From IMG/VR virus record IMGVR_UViG_3300021389_000096, positions 1 to 31,018 of that record: a stretch of DNA of 31,018 nt. The stretch is one strand, 5' to 3'. The notes under the pieces are model-generated. The model saw only the letters and a list, made by a program, of their open reading frames with translations. It made no database searches and had not been told where the DNA came from. Origin of the DNA: a virus. Positions 1-6,456 of this stretch are shown here, in pieces. The translations under genes and the position numbers were made by a program. How positions within the stretch are numbered: the stretch's first letter is position 1; each line of letters starts with the position of its first letter.

Positions 1-156
1 ATATTGAATAAGGTCAGCAATCAAATCGTCGAGTGTTTCGCGGTTGTGCTGATATTCATCAAAGAACGCATTAGCGTGGACGATTCCTTCGACCTCCATA
101 CCGATGTCAGTATGAGATGGAAAATGTTTTTCTACTTTTTCAGATATGATGCTCAT
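1..156 (-). CDS. Hypothetical protein, C-terminus beyond window edge
   Basis: The ATG at 156-154 opens a frame of 52 codons that runs off the left edge without a stop. The visible N-terminus begins MSIISEKVEKHFPSHTDIGM and is hydrophilic and acidic, with no membrane segment or motif I recognise. The start is supported by an ATGA overlap with the stop of the upstream 28-aa membrane peptide, which implies translational coupling. Function unknown. Confidence 0.6.
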   Translation of the reverse strand, partial: MSIISEKVEKHFPSHTDIGMEVEGIVHANAFFDEYQHNRETLDDLIADLIQY

Positions 157-239
157 AATATATTAAAAGCGATACAACCAATAAAAACACAGAACAGTAA
201 TACGACTGTGAAGATTAAAATATTTGTGGCCGTTTCCAT
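153..239 (-). CDS. 28-aa single-pass membrane peptide
   Basis: The reading frame gives a 28-residue peptide starting METATNILIF. Residues 6-26 are almost entirely hydrophobic (I, L, F, V, C, G) and can form one transmembrane helix. The TGA stop overlaps the ATG of the next gene downstream. The gene sits 3 bases after the YD-repeat gene. It is one of four tiny membrane peptides seen in this window. No family recognised; it is called a gene because of the tight coupling on both sides and the clear transmembrane composition. Confidence 0.5.
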   Translation of the reverse strand: METATNILIFTVVLLFCVFIGCIAFNIL

Positions 240-242
240 GAT

Positions 243-563
243 TTATAGTTCAGTTAGCTTATATTTCTTACCATCTACTTCGATAACCTTACCAGCACAG
301 GATTGTCCGCGAGGTGTGCCTTTCTTGTAGCCACTTTTATCCTCGCGGTAGGTTACGTAACCGTCGGAATCGTATTCACACTTGCTCCAATAGTCATCGC
401 TGCACTCGCAATAGGTTTGGTTGCCCCTTTCGTCGTATTCCCACCTAATCCATAAGCCATCGCTTTCCTCATAGTAGGTATCATTGCCGTTAGCATCTTT
501 AATCTCAATAGGAAAAGTAAAATCAATCCCCAATTCCTTGTATGTGTCACTTAGTTTTTTCAT
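243..563 (-). CDS. YD-repeat (RHS-like) small protein
   Basis: This 106-aa acidic protein begins MKKLSDTYKELGIDF, followed by degenerate repeats of about 16 residues of the type YxxSDGxWxRWEYDxxGN, ending in a Lys/Gly-rich tail. The pattern matches the YD/RHS-like repeat that recurs in small phage proteins of unknown role; such repeats form beta-strand arrays. An in-frame TTG at 599 would add 12 residues, but it would lie inside the 31-aa membrane gene, so the ATG at 563 is preferred. Function unknown; cytoplasmic, since no signal peptide is visible. Confidence 0.75.
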   Translation of the reverse strand: MKKLSDTYKELGIDFTFPIEIKDANGNDTYYEESDGLWIRWEYDERGNQTYCECSDDYWSKCEYDSDGYVTYREDKSGYKKGTPRGQSCAGKVIEVDGKKYKLTEL

Positions 564-570
564 AAATTTA

Positions 571-666
571 TTAGGCAGGGATTGAAAGAGTAAGGCCAAT
601 ATAAGCCATAGCCGCGATAGCTGCTCCTACAAGGGAAGCGAGGATGATATCTTTTAGTGTTTTCAT
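571..666 (-). CDS. 31-aa membrane peptide, copy 1
   Basis: The frame encodes a 31-residue peptide beginning MKTLKDIILASLVGAAIAAM and ending AYIGLTLSIPA. It has a charged N-terminal turn followed by one hydrophobic helix with small residues (A, G, S). A clear paralogue lies at 2370-2465: both start MKTLK, share SLVG and AYIGL, end in PA, and are exactly 31 residues long. This conservation between two loci is the main evidence that the frame is real. It starts 2 bases after the gene at 669-905, in the same order as in the other copy. Function unknown. Confidence 0.7.
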   Translation of the reverse strand: MKTLKDIILASLVGAAIAAMAYIGLTLSIPA

Positions 667-668
667 AA

Positions 669-905
669 TTAAGCCTTAACAGTAAGTTCACTCAACGTGT
701 TATTCGTGCCAGGAAAGATTTCCCTTTGATCAACGCTTCGAAGAGCGACATCAGCCTTTGCGGAGAAAAAAGTCTCACCAAAGGAAGGCCCATCAAGAAG
801 CAATCTTGCAGTCTTTTCGGAAATCTCATTGTGATCACCATCTCTGGCATCGGTGAGGGTGAATTTTCCCTCGTAGGGAGTATCGATGATGTATTTGATT
901 TTCAT
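669..905 (-). CDS. Small hypothetical protein (78 aa)
   Basis: The ATG at 905 gives a soluble 78-aa protein beginning MKIKYIIDTPYEGKF. A longer upstream frame would run into the promoter, so this start is chosen. No cysteines, membrane segment or recognisable domain; beta-rich at the N-terminus and mixed afterwards. It is the first gene after the promoter at 933-961 and is followed 2 bases later by the 31-aa membrane peptide. The same arrangement recurs at 2468-2659 with an unrelated-looking small protein. Function unknown. Confidence 0.65.
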   Translation of the reverse strand: MKIKYIIDTPYEGKFTLTDARDGDHNEISEKTARLLLDGPSFGETFFSAKADVALRSVDQREIFPGTNNTLSELTVKA

Positions 906-932
906 AATTGTTCCTAACTTGATTATGATACT

Positions 933-961
933 ATTATACCATAAGAAACACATTACGTGAA
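933..961 (-). promoter_or_regulatory. Sigma70-like promoter with extended -10
   Basis: Read on the minus strand: TTCACG (-35), exactly 17 bases, then TATAAT, preceded by TGG (extended -10). It sits about 28 bases upstream of the ATG at 905. The -10 and the bases after it (TGGTATAATA, then CATAATCAAG) are nearly identical to the promoter at 2684-2712. Confidence 0.65.
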
Positions 962-1001
962 CTGTTATTTTCAGCCCTCAAGCCCTTAAGTCATCTAAGT
1001 T

Positions 1002-1037
1002 GTTGGTAACCAACTAGATAAAAATGCATTTTTTATC
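1002..1037. other. Two inverted repeats between genes
   Basis: The gap between the SemiSWEET gene and the promoter at 933-961 contains GTTGGTAACCAAC (1002-1014), a near-perfect palindrome, and an A/T-only inverted repeat centred on TGCA (1017-1037) that overlaps the stop codon at 1036. A transcription terminator for the SemiSWEET operon is possible, but there is no T-tract after a GC-rich stem, so this is weak. Confidence 0.25.
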
Positions 1038-1299
1038 ACTTTTTATATCGATAGTATACACCAATCATGGCAATAACAGATATTCCACTTAGAATGTAGT
1101 TGATGCAAAGCCAATAGTCAAATCCAAATTTCATTAGCGCATATCCAAGAGCCGCGCAATATCCTATGATAGACATAAAACAAAGCATAATGCTTACGTC
1201 TTCAACTGATTGAGTCTTTATTGATTTGTAAATCTGAGGCCAAAAGCATCCGATAAAGCAAATGTTGTAAATAATGCCAAGTAAGTTCTCAAGCCACAT
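1036..1299 (-). CDS. SemiSWEET / PQ-loop membrane protein
   Basis: This 87-aa protein has three predicted transmembrane helices (about residues 5-22, 36-56 and 63-83). The Pro-Gln signature is at residues 21-22 (FWPQIYKSIKTQS), followed by a short charged loop ending VEDVS and a basic C-terminus YYRYKK. Length, topology and motif match bacterial SemiSWEETs (about 85-95 aa, three helices, dimeric), which carry sugars and related small solutes across the inner membrane; PQ-loop proteins include other transporters. Its start overlaps the end of the HAD phosphatase gene by 11 bases, so the two are probably co-translated. The substrate cannot be read from sequence. Family assignment is quite secure, transport activity is inferred. 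Confidence 0.8.
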   Translation of the reverse strand: MWLENLLGIIYNICFIGCFWPQIYKSIKTQSVEDVSIMLCFMSIIGYCAALGYALMKFGFDYWLCINYILSGISVIAMIGVYYRYKK

Positions 1300-1858
1300 G
1301 AAGATAGATTTCCTTCCAGTTTTCTACGCGTGTCACGTTTTCGTTAAGAGTATTATCTCTATTATAGATATGATCTAAAAGGAAACTATTAAGTCCCATT
1401 TCTGCTCCAAGATTTGCGTTTTCAAGTTTATCTTCAATCCACATGAAGTCTGAATCACGATATCTTTCGAGCGCTTCATTCTTATCAGCACCACATGGAA
1501 GACATACGATTCTCTCAAAGACTCCTTCACCAAAGATTCGAGTAAGATTTTGTTCGCGAAGCTTAATCGCCCACGGATCATCGCTCATAGAGGTAATGCA
1601 GTGGAAAACTACACCACATTCTTCATGTAGCCTACGGACATATTTAACAGCATCTCGTAAAGGTGGAAGAAAACCAACTGCAGCTGATTCGCAGAATGTC
1701 TTACACAATTCCTTTGATTCTTCACGAGGAATTCCATAGTGTTTATCCATCTCATACGCCGTAGGATTGGCTACTCGATATCCTTTACGGTGCATCCACC
1801 AATGATAACTTTGAGCCCAATTCAAAAGGACTCCATCACAGTCAGTTAATATAATCAT
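1289..1858 (-). CDS. HAD-superfamily phosphatase, 5'-nucleotidase-like
   Basis: A 189-aa protein with the four HAD motifs in order: motif I DCDGV at residues 6-10 (nucleophile D6, acid D8), motif II Thr/Ser at 89-90 (ITSMSDD), motif III Lys at 126 (CGADKNEAL), and motif IV E142-D143 (WIEDKLENA). Between motifs I and II is a small helical cap. Size and DCDGV resemble 5'(3')-deoxyribonucleotidases and the HAD proteins common in T4-like phages, so a nucleotide or small phosphoester is the likely substrate, but other HAD phosphatases are not excluded. It overlaps the SemiSWEET gene, hinting at linked roles such as dephosphorylation and transport; that link is inference. Confidence 0.8.
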   Translation of the reverse strand: MIILTDCDGVLLNWAQSYHWWMHRKGYRVANPTAYEMDKHYGIPREESKELCKTFCESAAVGFLPPLRDAVKYVRRLHEECGVVFHCITSMSDDPWAIKLREQNLTRIFGEGVFERIVCLPCGADKNEALERYRDSDFMWIEDKLENANLGAEMGLNSFLLDHIYNRDNTLNENVTRVENWKEIYLHVA

Positions 1859-1861
1859 AAT

Positions 1862-2071
1862 TTATTCTTCTAATTCTCCCAAGTAATGTGCAATTGCCAT
1901 GTCATAATCTATATCGTCAAACCGATCTTTTGCAGAATCAGTTATAACTATATTGTTTCTATAACGTATTTTAAGAGCTTCCTTAATCGTGAGGATATGC
2001 TCAGTTTTATTTTGATCAATTAAAACAAATTGATCAAAGTTAAAGTCGATCGTTGATTTCATATTTATCAT
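1862..2071 (-). CDS. Small acidic hypothetical protein (69 aa)
   Basis: Begins MINMKSTIDFNFDQFVLIDQ and ends in an acidic helix with YLGELEE. The ATG at 2071 overlaps the TGA of the upstream gene as ATGA, which supports this start over the in-frame Met at residue 4. It is followed 3 bases later by the HAD phosphatase gene. No motif recognised; probably soluble alpha/beta. Function unknown. Confidence 0.6.
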   Translation of the reverse strand: MINMKSTIDFNFDQFVLIDQNKTEHILTIKEALKIRYRNNIVITDSAKDRFDDIDYDMAIAHYLGELEE

Positions 2072-2286
2072 GTTTTGCGGTCGATAATAATTCGAGATTT
2101 ATGGACATACTCTAATCCTCCTCCACCATTACCGAATTTTACAATGACTTCATCTTGATTTTCAAAGATTTTGAAAATTTCACCTTGACCAATCATATTG
2201 TCTCCACACTTATAACAAACATAGTCGCCTTCTTTATAAGGTAAGTTCTTTTCGTGCATTCTATGTCTATTTGAGTTTGTGTGCAT
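2068..2286 (-). CDS. Small SH3-barrel-like protein with CxxC
   Basis: The 72-aa frame contains KEGDYVCYKCGDNMIGQGEI followed by alternating beta-strand-like segments, GNGGGG and a basic end. The pattern (GDYV, a glycine turn, IGQGEI, EVIVKF) resembles small SH3/KOW-type barrels; the single CYKC pair is not a full zinc site. Start uncertain: ATG 2286 or ATG 2259 (MHEKN). The later start would avoid overlap with the tiny frame at 2267-2368. ATGA overlap with the downstream gene. Function unknown. Confidence 0.6.
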   Translation of the reverse strand: MHTNSNRHRMHEKNLPYKEGDYVCYKCGDNMIGQGEIFKIFENQDEVIVKFGNGGGGLEYVHKSRIIIDRKT

Positions 2287-2368
2287 TATATATTTTATTT
2301 AGCTTTAATAATATCTTTTGGAAAAGCGGAGCTTTACGTTCAAGACGAGATTTATATCGATAAGTCAT
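2267..2368 (-). CDS. Possible 33-aa basic peptide
   Basis: An ATG one base after the stop of the 31-aa membrane peptide opens a 33-residue frame starting MTYRYKSRLERKAPLFQKIL. It is very rich in Lys/Arg and could form an amphipathic helix. It fills an otherwise gene-free gap of about 80 bases in a tightly packed region, which is the main support. There is no homologue in the duplicated cassette at 571-905, so it may be a chance frame. Confidence 0.35.
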   Translation of the reverse strand: MTYRYKSRLERKAPLFQKILLKLNKIYNAHKLK

Positions 2369-2369
2369 A

Positions 2370-2465
2370 TTATGCAGGGACTGCAAGGCAAAGACCAATA
2401 TAAGCTACAAGGCCAATTAAGATTCCAACTAAGCTGGAGAGTGTGATTTCTTTTAGTGTTTTCAT
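2370..2465 (-). CDS. 31-aa membrane peptide, copy 2
   Basis: A 31-residue peptide starting MKTLKEITLSSLVGILIGLV and ending AYIGLCLAVPA. It is a paralogue of the peptide at 571-666: same length, same MKTLK start, same SLVG...AYIGL core and same PA end. Around the start codon the two loci share a 22-base identical stretch. One hydrophobic helix spans about residues 8-28. It begins 2 bases after the gene at 2468-2659. A small inner-membrane effector or a superinfection or lysis-timing factor is conceivable, but nothing in the sequence decides this. Confidence 0.7.
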   Translation of the reverse strand: MKTLKEITLSSLVGILIGLVAYIGLCLAVPA

Positions 2466-2467
2466 AA

Positions 2468-2659
2468 TTAAAAAAGTGTGTAATTACCAGCCTCAAATTT
2501 TTTGTAGAGAGCATTTGCTGCTTCCATTTTGTTAGCTCCTTGAGCTTCGAGAACGTCATTAATACCTTTACCAATCCATACTCCAGCAGTAACTACATTT
2601 TCGGTATAGTTGGAATATGTGATGTGTGATTCGAAGAATAGTTTTTCTGTAATATTCAT
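2468..2659 (-). CDS. Small hypothetical protein (63 aa)
   Basis: Starts MNITEKLFFESHITYSNYTE at the ATG at 2659; the longer upstream frame crosses the promoter at 2684-2712 and is rejected. A soluble, mildly acidic protein with a C-terminal helix (NKMEAANALYKKFEAG). No motif recognised. It is the first gene of the second copy of the cassette: promoter, small soluble protein, 31-aa membrane peptide. Confidence 0.65.
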   Translation of the reverse strand: MNITEKLFFESHITYSNYTENVVTAGVWIGKGINDVLEAQGANKMEAANALYKKFEAGNYTLF

Positions 2660-2683
2660 AACTTTTAGCTTGATTATGTATAT

Positions 2684-2712
2684 ATTATACCATATCGCAG
2701 TACATTTGTACA
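2684..2712 (-). promoter_or_regulatory. Sigma70-like promoter with extended -10
   Basis: Minus strand: TGTACA (-35), 17 bases, TATAAT, preceded by TGG. The leader to the ATG at 2659 is short. The -35 lies in a small inverted repeat, GTACA-TT-TGTAC on the plus strand (2701-2712), which could be an operator. It is closely related to the promoter at 933-961. Confidence 0.7.
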
Positions 2713-2781
2713 CAGATATTATACTATTGACTATCAATCACTTATGCACTTTTTCGAAAATTGATTGAAAAAATCACAAAA

Positions 2782-3381
2782 TTAATCACACATTGGATGA
2801 TCTAGTGGCAACCAGACGTATGATGATATGACATATTTAGGTCCAGAGATTGGTATAGCACCCTTATGTGGGTACTGCCACGTTGGAGGAAAACACACAA
2901 CTGATCCAGCTTTGGGCTTTATAGCCACTTCGTCACCGATATCGAAGATCGTTTCCCCTCCTTCAGCAACATCATTGAGATACCAAAACATGACCACTGC
3001 TCTCTTCGAAGATGCCTGATCAGCAGCATCGATATGCCAATCAAAGATTCCCTGATTAGGCTCATATCTCTTGATTCGTGGAGCTTCATAATCCTTCATT
3101 GGCTCATAGCACACTAACTTATCGCGAAGTGCATTATGTGTCTTATCCATATAGAAGTTATTCACGGCTCTCATCAATTCACCCATCGGTTCACGAAACT
3201 CGGTAAAAGCCTCATGATCAAGCATATTGATCTCAGCAAAGTCAAAGATCTTACTCTCACGTTTTATATAATTAGGATCAGAATGGCTAACAGAGTCATA
3301 TGTCTCGATTAGCTTCTCACACATATCTAAAGGCATCGCATCCTTTAAATGTAGGATATATTCAGCTAGGGTTTTCAGCAT
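2782..3381 (-). CDS. 2OG-Fe(II) dioxygenase (prolyl 4-hydroxylase-like)
   Basis: A 199-aa protein from the ATG at 3381. The double-stranded beta-helix signature is complete: iron ligands H116 and D118 in DWHIDAA, and H172 in YPHKGAIP, plus K182 in GPKYVISSYVW as the likely 2-oxoglutarate anchor. RAVVMFWYLNDV and GGETIFD between the ligands are typical of P4Hc-like enzymes, which hydroxylate amino acid side chains or small molecules using O2 and 2-oxoglutarate. Such oxygenases are common in marine T4-like phages; the substrate is usually unknown. The gene overlaps the 3' end of the RecB-like nuclease gene by 20 bases. A nucleobase substrate is possible but this clade does not suggest it strongly. 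Confidence 0.85.
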   Translation of the reverse strand: MLKTLAEYILHLKDAMPLDMCEKLIETYDSVSHSDPNYIKRESKIFDFAEINMLDHEAFTEFREPMGELMRAVNNFYMDKTHNALRDKLVCYEPMKDYEAPRIKRYEPNQGIFDWHIDAADQASSKRAVVMFWYLNDVAEGGETIFDIGDEVAIKPKAGSVVCFPPTWQYPHKGAIPISGPKYVISSYVWLPLDHPMCD

Positions 3382-4063
3382 GGTATTTAACAATTTTGTT
3401 GACCATTTTTTCAAGCCAATTATCTGTTTTTTCAATGAAAATAAGAGGTTCGCTTGAACCATCAACTACCATTAGAATTACTAATTGATCAATTGATATT
3501 CCAGTTCGCTCTTCAAACATTACTGAATATGCACAAGCTTGAATAAAATAATCTTCAATGTCTTCGAGCGTTTTTACTCTATTCGAAGTTTTAAAGTCAA
3601 CGATAGATAATGCGCCATCGAATTCTGCAATCAAATCTACTCTTCCAGCCGTTTTCAACTGTGTCGAATAAAGTGGACATTCTTGTAGAACAACTGTACC
3701 CAAACGTTCATCCAATACTTCTTTAGCAGCTTTAATAAGCTGTAAAACATGTGGCATATTTTCTCCTTGAAGAAAATCTTCTTCATTATTAATATACCGC
3801 TCAACAGTATTGTGTAGCGCATTACCACGAGTACATGCATGTCGACTTATTCGATTCGCTTCCTCATCTCCTACACGCTTTCTCCATTCAATGATAGAAG
3901 CTTTTTTAAAGTAACCAAGAATAGTGGTAATTGAAGGATATGATTCTCCATCTGGAGTTGTATATAATCTCTTGCCGTTTTCATTTGTTTCAGCATTTAG
4001 ATCATCATATTCAAGTTTAACACTTTTATGTTTAAAAGTCTTCGATCGTATTAGGTCTATCAT
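3362..4063 (-). CDS. PD-(D/E)XK exonuclease, RecB/Cas4/MGME1-like
   Basis: A 233-aa protein with the ordered motifs of the RecB-type nuclease fold: RGNALH at 79-84, a conserved Glu at 128 (LQECPL), GRVDLIAEF with D143, and IVDFKTS with D156 and K158, followed by Q175 and Y179 in the QACAY motif. The N-terminal SITTILG motif is typical of the MGME1-like single-stranded DNA exonucleases found in phages. The likely role is processing DNA ends in recombination or replication with UvsX and the helicase. It overlaps both neighbours by about 20-30 bases, so it is part of one operon from the promoter at 5055-5083. Confidence 0.85.
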   Translation of the reverse strand: MIDLIRSKTFKHKSVKLEYDDLNAETNENGKRLYTTPDGESYPSITTILGYFKKASIIEWRKRVGDEEANRISRHACTRGNALHNTVERYINNEEDFLQGENMPHVLQLIKAAKEVLDERLGTVVLQECPLYSTQLKTAGRVDLIAEFDGALSIVDFKTSNRVKTLEDIEDYFIQACAYSVMFEERTGISIDQLVILMVVDGSSEPLIFIEKTDNWLEKMVNKIVKYHAENPS

Positions 4064-4235
4064 AATAATCTATATTATCAAGGTAAGATTCATAATCATA
4101 TTGATTCAAAAAATCTCCTCTATTTTTTCTTTTGTTGCGATTAAATTTATTAGCTCTTTTGCGCTTTTGCTCAAAAGGATCAAAATCGTTAGAATGATTT
4201 TTTCGATTTTTCTTTTGTTTTTTACATACATTCAT
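4032..4235 (-). CDS. Lys/Arg/Asn-rich small protein
   Basis: 67 aa from the ATG at 4235 (MNVCKKQKKNRKNHSNDFDP), one base after the upstream stop; a TTG at 4250 could extend it. The first 45 residues are dominated by K, R and N; the C-terminus is acidic and tyrosine-rich (YDYESYLDNIDYYDRP). The composition suggests a disordered nucleic-acid-binding protein. It overlaps the RecB-like gene by 32 bases. No family recognised. Confidence 0.55.
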   Translation of the reverse strand: MNVCKKQKKNRKNHSNDFDPFEQKRKRANKFNRNKRKNRGDFLNQYDYESYLDNIDYYDRPNTIEDF

Positions 4236-4236
4236 T

Positions 4237-4491
4237 TCAGTAATGATCAATATTTGTTCCCGAGCCAGAAGCCTTTTTAATCCCCTTTAGTACATCATTC
4301 CAACCAGATCCAGCTTTCCGAATCGCTGATACAGAACCTTGATAGGATAACCCTGGAGCGCACACACCTCTTTTTACATTTCCGCCTTTTCCACAACCAC
4401 AATCTTTTCCAACTGGTGTGTCACGTTCAGCAATAGAATGAACTTCTTCCCATGTCTTTTCGCATTTATCGCAATAGTAATCGTATGTCAT
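4237..4491 (-). CDS. FmdB-like zinc ribbon protein
   Basis: An 84-aa protein starting MTYDYYCDKCEKTWEEVHSI. Cysteines C7 and C10 form the first knuckle, C31 and C33 the second (KDCGCGKGG), and C44 lies nearby, matching FmdB/CxxC zinc ribbons; the C-terminal part is Gly/Ser-rich and flexible. FmdB-type ribbons are widespread regulators or adaptors of unknown target and are frequent in T4-like phages. ATGA overlap with the upstream gene. Metal binding is strongly suggested; the role is unknown. Confidence 0.75.
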   Translation of the reverse strand: MTYDYYCDKCEKTWEEVHSIAERDTPVGKDCGCGKGGNVKRGVCAPGLSYQGSVSAIRKAGSGWNDVLKGIKKASGSGTNIDHY

Positions 4492-5042
4492 AGTGTTTTA
4501 AACCAATGTGGTGTTTCTCTTTTAGTCCACTTCATTGAGAAGCGTTTTTGTTTTGTTTGATAGAATTTTTGATATGAACCAATAGGATCGTCATGGTCCA
4601 TACATTCGGGGTTAGAACCCATAGCAAGTGCGTATGATGTCATATATGATTTTTTAATATTTTTTGGTGGATCTTTAAGAATATTAAGTAATACTCTTTC
4701 AGTTAGATGTTGCTTACCATATCGATATGTATATTCTTTGCACAATTCTTTGAAGAGATTATAGTGCCACTTATAATTCATATGTGACTCCATTGTCCAA
4801 ACTGTACAAGGATGTCCAACATGAACTGCTTTATATAGAACATCTTCGCGATTATCTCGTAGTTCCCAATACTTGGACATTGTTTTACCTGACTTGGAAG
4901 GTCGACGATCCATAGTTCCATCGAGAATACGATGAGCTGTAGATAACATCTGACCTGATTCTACAATCATTTTTGGGACATGTTTGTCACAGTGCCATTT
5001 GGCCGCGACTTCGGGTACTGGAGATAATGCGAAGATATTCAT
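4488..5042 (-). CDS. Conserved phage protein, MNIFALSPVPEVAAKWHCDKH family
   Basis: A 184-aa protein with a highly conserved-looking N-terminus including WHCDKHVPKMIVESGQML, then HPCTVWTMES, YKWHYNLFKELCKEY and a Trp-rich C-terminus. This arrangement is familiar from T4-like and other large phage genomes as a conserved protein of unknown function. The invariant-looking His, Asp, Lys and Glu residues suggest an enzyme, and a distant relation to pyrimidine-dimer glycosylases has seemed plausible to me, but I cannot show it here. First gene after the promoter at 5055-5083. Confidence 0.7.
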   Translation of the reverse strand: MNIFALSPVPEVAAKWHCDKHVPKMIVESGQMLSTAHRILDGTMDRRPSKSGKTMSKYWELRDNREDVLYKAVHVGHPCTVWTMESHMNYKWHYNLFKELCKEYTYRYGKQHLTERVLLNILKDPPKNIKKSYMTSYALAMGSNPECMDHDDPIGSYQKFYQTKQKRFSMKWTKRETPHWFKTL

Positions 5043-5054
5043 AATTAAGATATA

Positions 5055-5083
5055 ATTATACCACTAATTATATTATTTGTACA
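5055..5083 (-). promoter_or_regulatory. Sigma70-like promoter with extended -10
   Basis: Minus strand: TGTACA (-35), 17 bases, TATAAT, preceded by TGG. It lies 12 bases before the ATG at 5042 and between two genes, so it should start the operon 5042 to 2782. Confidence 0.7.
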
Positions 5084-5086
5084 TGT

Positions 5087-5518
5087 TTATTTTATCAGTG
5101 CTGGAAAGGTCTTTTCAACAAGATTTTCAGTAATTTTACTATAGAGCTTACTCAGTTTCTTATCCTTTGCTGCGATAATAATCTCAGCATCTTTTTCATG
5201 AATCGCTTCAAGAATACCAATTAGAATCTTTTCCTTCTTAAATCCAGCAATACCGTTACCCTTTACACAACTACCAAGTGGTTTAATTACGTTTTTCAGT
5301 CTAACTGGTTCTAAGCCAGTTGGATTTTTATTGACTGTAAAAGGAGGTGCTCCTAAAGGAAAATCCAGTTCAATAGACTTATTATAAGCAAGTTGAAGGA
5401 TAGTCCTTAGTACAAATGTATCATTCTCTTTAAATAGTTTGATACGATCTTCGCGAGTTTTGGCTTCTTGAACTTCTTCAAAAAGCTCATGTAGTAGTTT
5501 TTCTTTATTTGTTTTCAT
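5087..5518 (-). CDS. Conserved T4-like phage protein next to RNase H
   Basis: 143 aa, beginning MKTNKEKLLHELFEEVQEAK with a long charged N-terminal helix, a middle segment DFPLGAPPFTVNKNPTGLEP, and a C-terminal helix with many lysines. The proline-rich LGAPPFT-type segment and the position directly after RNase H recur in marine T4-like genomes; no function is established to my knowledge. It overlaps the RNase H gene by 14 bases. A partner of RNase H in primer removal or recombination is a contextual guess only. Confidence 0.65.
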   Translation of the reverse strand: MKTNKEKLLHELFEEVQEAKTREDRIKLFKENDTFVLRTILQLAYNKSIELDFPLGAPPFTVNKNPTGLEPVRLKNVIKPLGSCVKGNGIAGFKKEKILIGILEAIHEKDAEIIIAAKDKKLSKLYSKITENLVEKTFPALIK

Positions 5519-6383
5519 GTGGAAAAAAGTCTGAAGCAGATGACACTAGATTATTTAGACGATTAACGACTAAGTAATTTAATACCTTCATCTTCGGAGC
5601 TATTTTTGTATTATTATATGTTTCAGTGATTTGGTTTGTAATATTCGTAGGAATAAAGTCTAAGTCAATAACCTTTTGGTTTCGTTGATAGTTTCGATAA
5701 ATTTGTTCAGGCATTATTGTATCAAGATTATCATAATTATCTAGCCATTCCTGTATTTTCTTTTTGCTTAGAGGAGTTTGACGTTCGCCATCTACAACAA
5801 ATACATCATCTTTACTTAATACATTTGGAACACCATCACTTGAATCTCCTCTAAAAATATGTTCACGAATGTAATTAATTGGATTATCTTCAGAAATAAG
5901 TTTCTTCTTCATTGGAGAGTATTGTTTTACATTCGAATATTTATGCAATTGGATAAAATCCTTATCTGCTGAAACAATCATGACCTTTTCATTTTTACCA
6001 AACTCTTGTGTTTCTTTAACGAGTGTCGCAATGATATCATCTGCTTCAACATTATTGAAATGAAGAACCATCCATGGAAGGTTTTCGCTAATCTCGTTTC
6101 GAACTTTAGTAAGAACTCCGAAAAAAGATTCCCAATCCATTGTATCGGAATCTCGAGACTTCTTTCTATTAGCCTTATATTCCTTAAAGACTTCTTTACG
6201 CCATGATCCTCCATCGCATGCGATTATCATTTGTCCATATTCTTCTCTAAACATCATATTATACATACGAATGCTATTAAGAATAAGATGCCTAATTAAA
6301 TCTTCCGATAACATATCGCCGCCTCTTTTAGCCTGTGAAAAGTAGGACGCAATAGCAATTCCTGAATAGTCTGTAATTATCAT
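5505..6383 (-). CDS. rnh: RNase H / 5'-3' exonuclease (FEN-like)
   Basis: 292 aa, close to the length of T4 RNase H (305 aa). Metal-binding acidic residues typical of the FEN/PIN family are visible: D5 (MIITDYSG), D57 (IIACDGGSWRKEVF), E113/D115/D116 (NVEADDIIATLV), D140/D142 (VSADKDFIQL), and D180/D183 in FRGDSSDGVPN. The enzyme removes RNA primers and 5' flaps during lagging-strand synthesis. The promoter at 6420-6448 lies just upstream of its ATG. The Arg/Lys-rich KEYKANRKKS segment fits the helical arch that binds 5' ends. Confidence 0.93.
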   Translation of the reverse strand: MIITDYSGIAIASYFSQAKRGGDMLSEDLIRHLILNSIRMYNMMFREEYGQMIIACDGGSWRKEVFKEYKANRKKSRDSDTMDWESFFGVLTKVRNEISENLPWMVLHFNNVEADDIIATLVKETQEFGKNEKVMIVSADKDFIQLHKYSNVKQYSPMKKKLISEDNPINYIREHIFRGDSSDGVPNVLSKDDVFVVDGERQTPLSKKKIQEWLDNYDNLDTIMPEQIYRNYQRNQKVIDLDFIPTNITNQITETYNNTKIAPKMKVLNYLVVNRLNNLVSSASDFFPHENK

Positions 6384-6419
6384 AATATATTTCTCATTTT
6401 ATTGTTAAATCTAGTATAG

Positions 6420-6448
6420 ATTATACTAAAAATAATTCACTTTGTAAA
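6420..6448 (-). promoter_or_regulatory. Sigma70-like promoter
   Basis: Minus strand: TTTACA (-35), 17 bases, TATAAT, about 36 bases before the RNase H ATG at 6383. It lies in the 73-base gap between the GIY-YIG gene and rnh. Confidence 0.7.
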
Positions 6449-6456
6449 CAACAATA

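Noticed and set aside
4-330. 108-codon plus-strand frame at the left edge
   Set aside because: It lies opposite three tightly spaced minus-strand frames, including a 28-aa membrane peptide with ATGA overlap; composition is not protein-like and the rest of the window is wholly minus-strand.
1289-1858. HAD protein as the 5-hmdU DNA kinase or T4-type polynucleotide kinase phosphatase
   Set aside because: It has HAD phosphatase motifs only; no Walker A or kinase domain is present.
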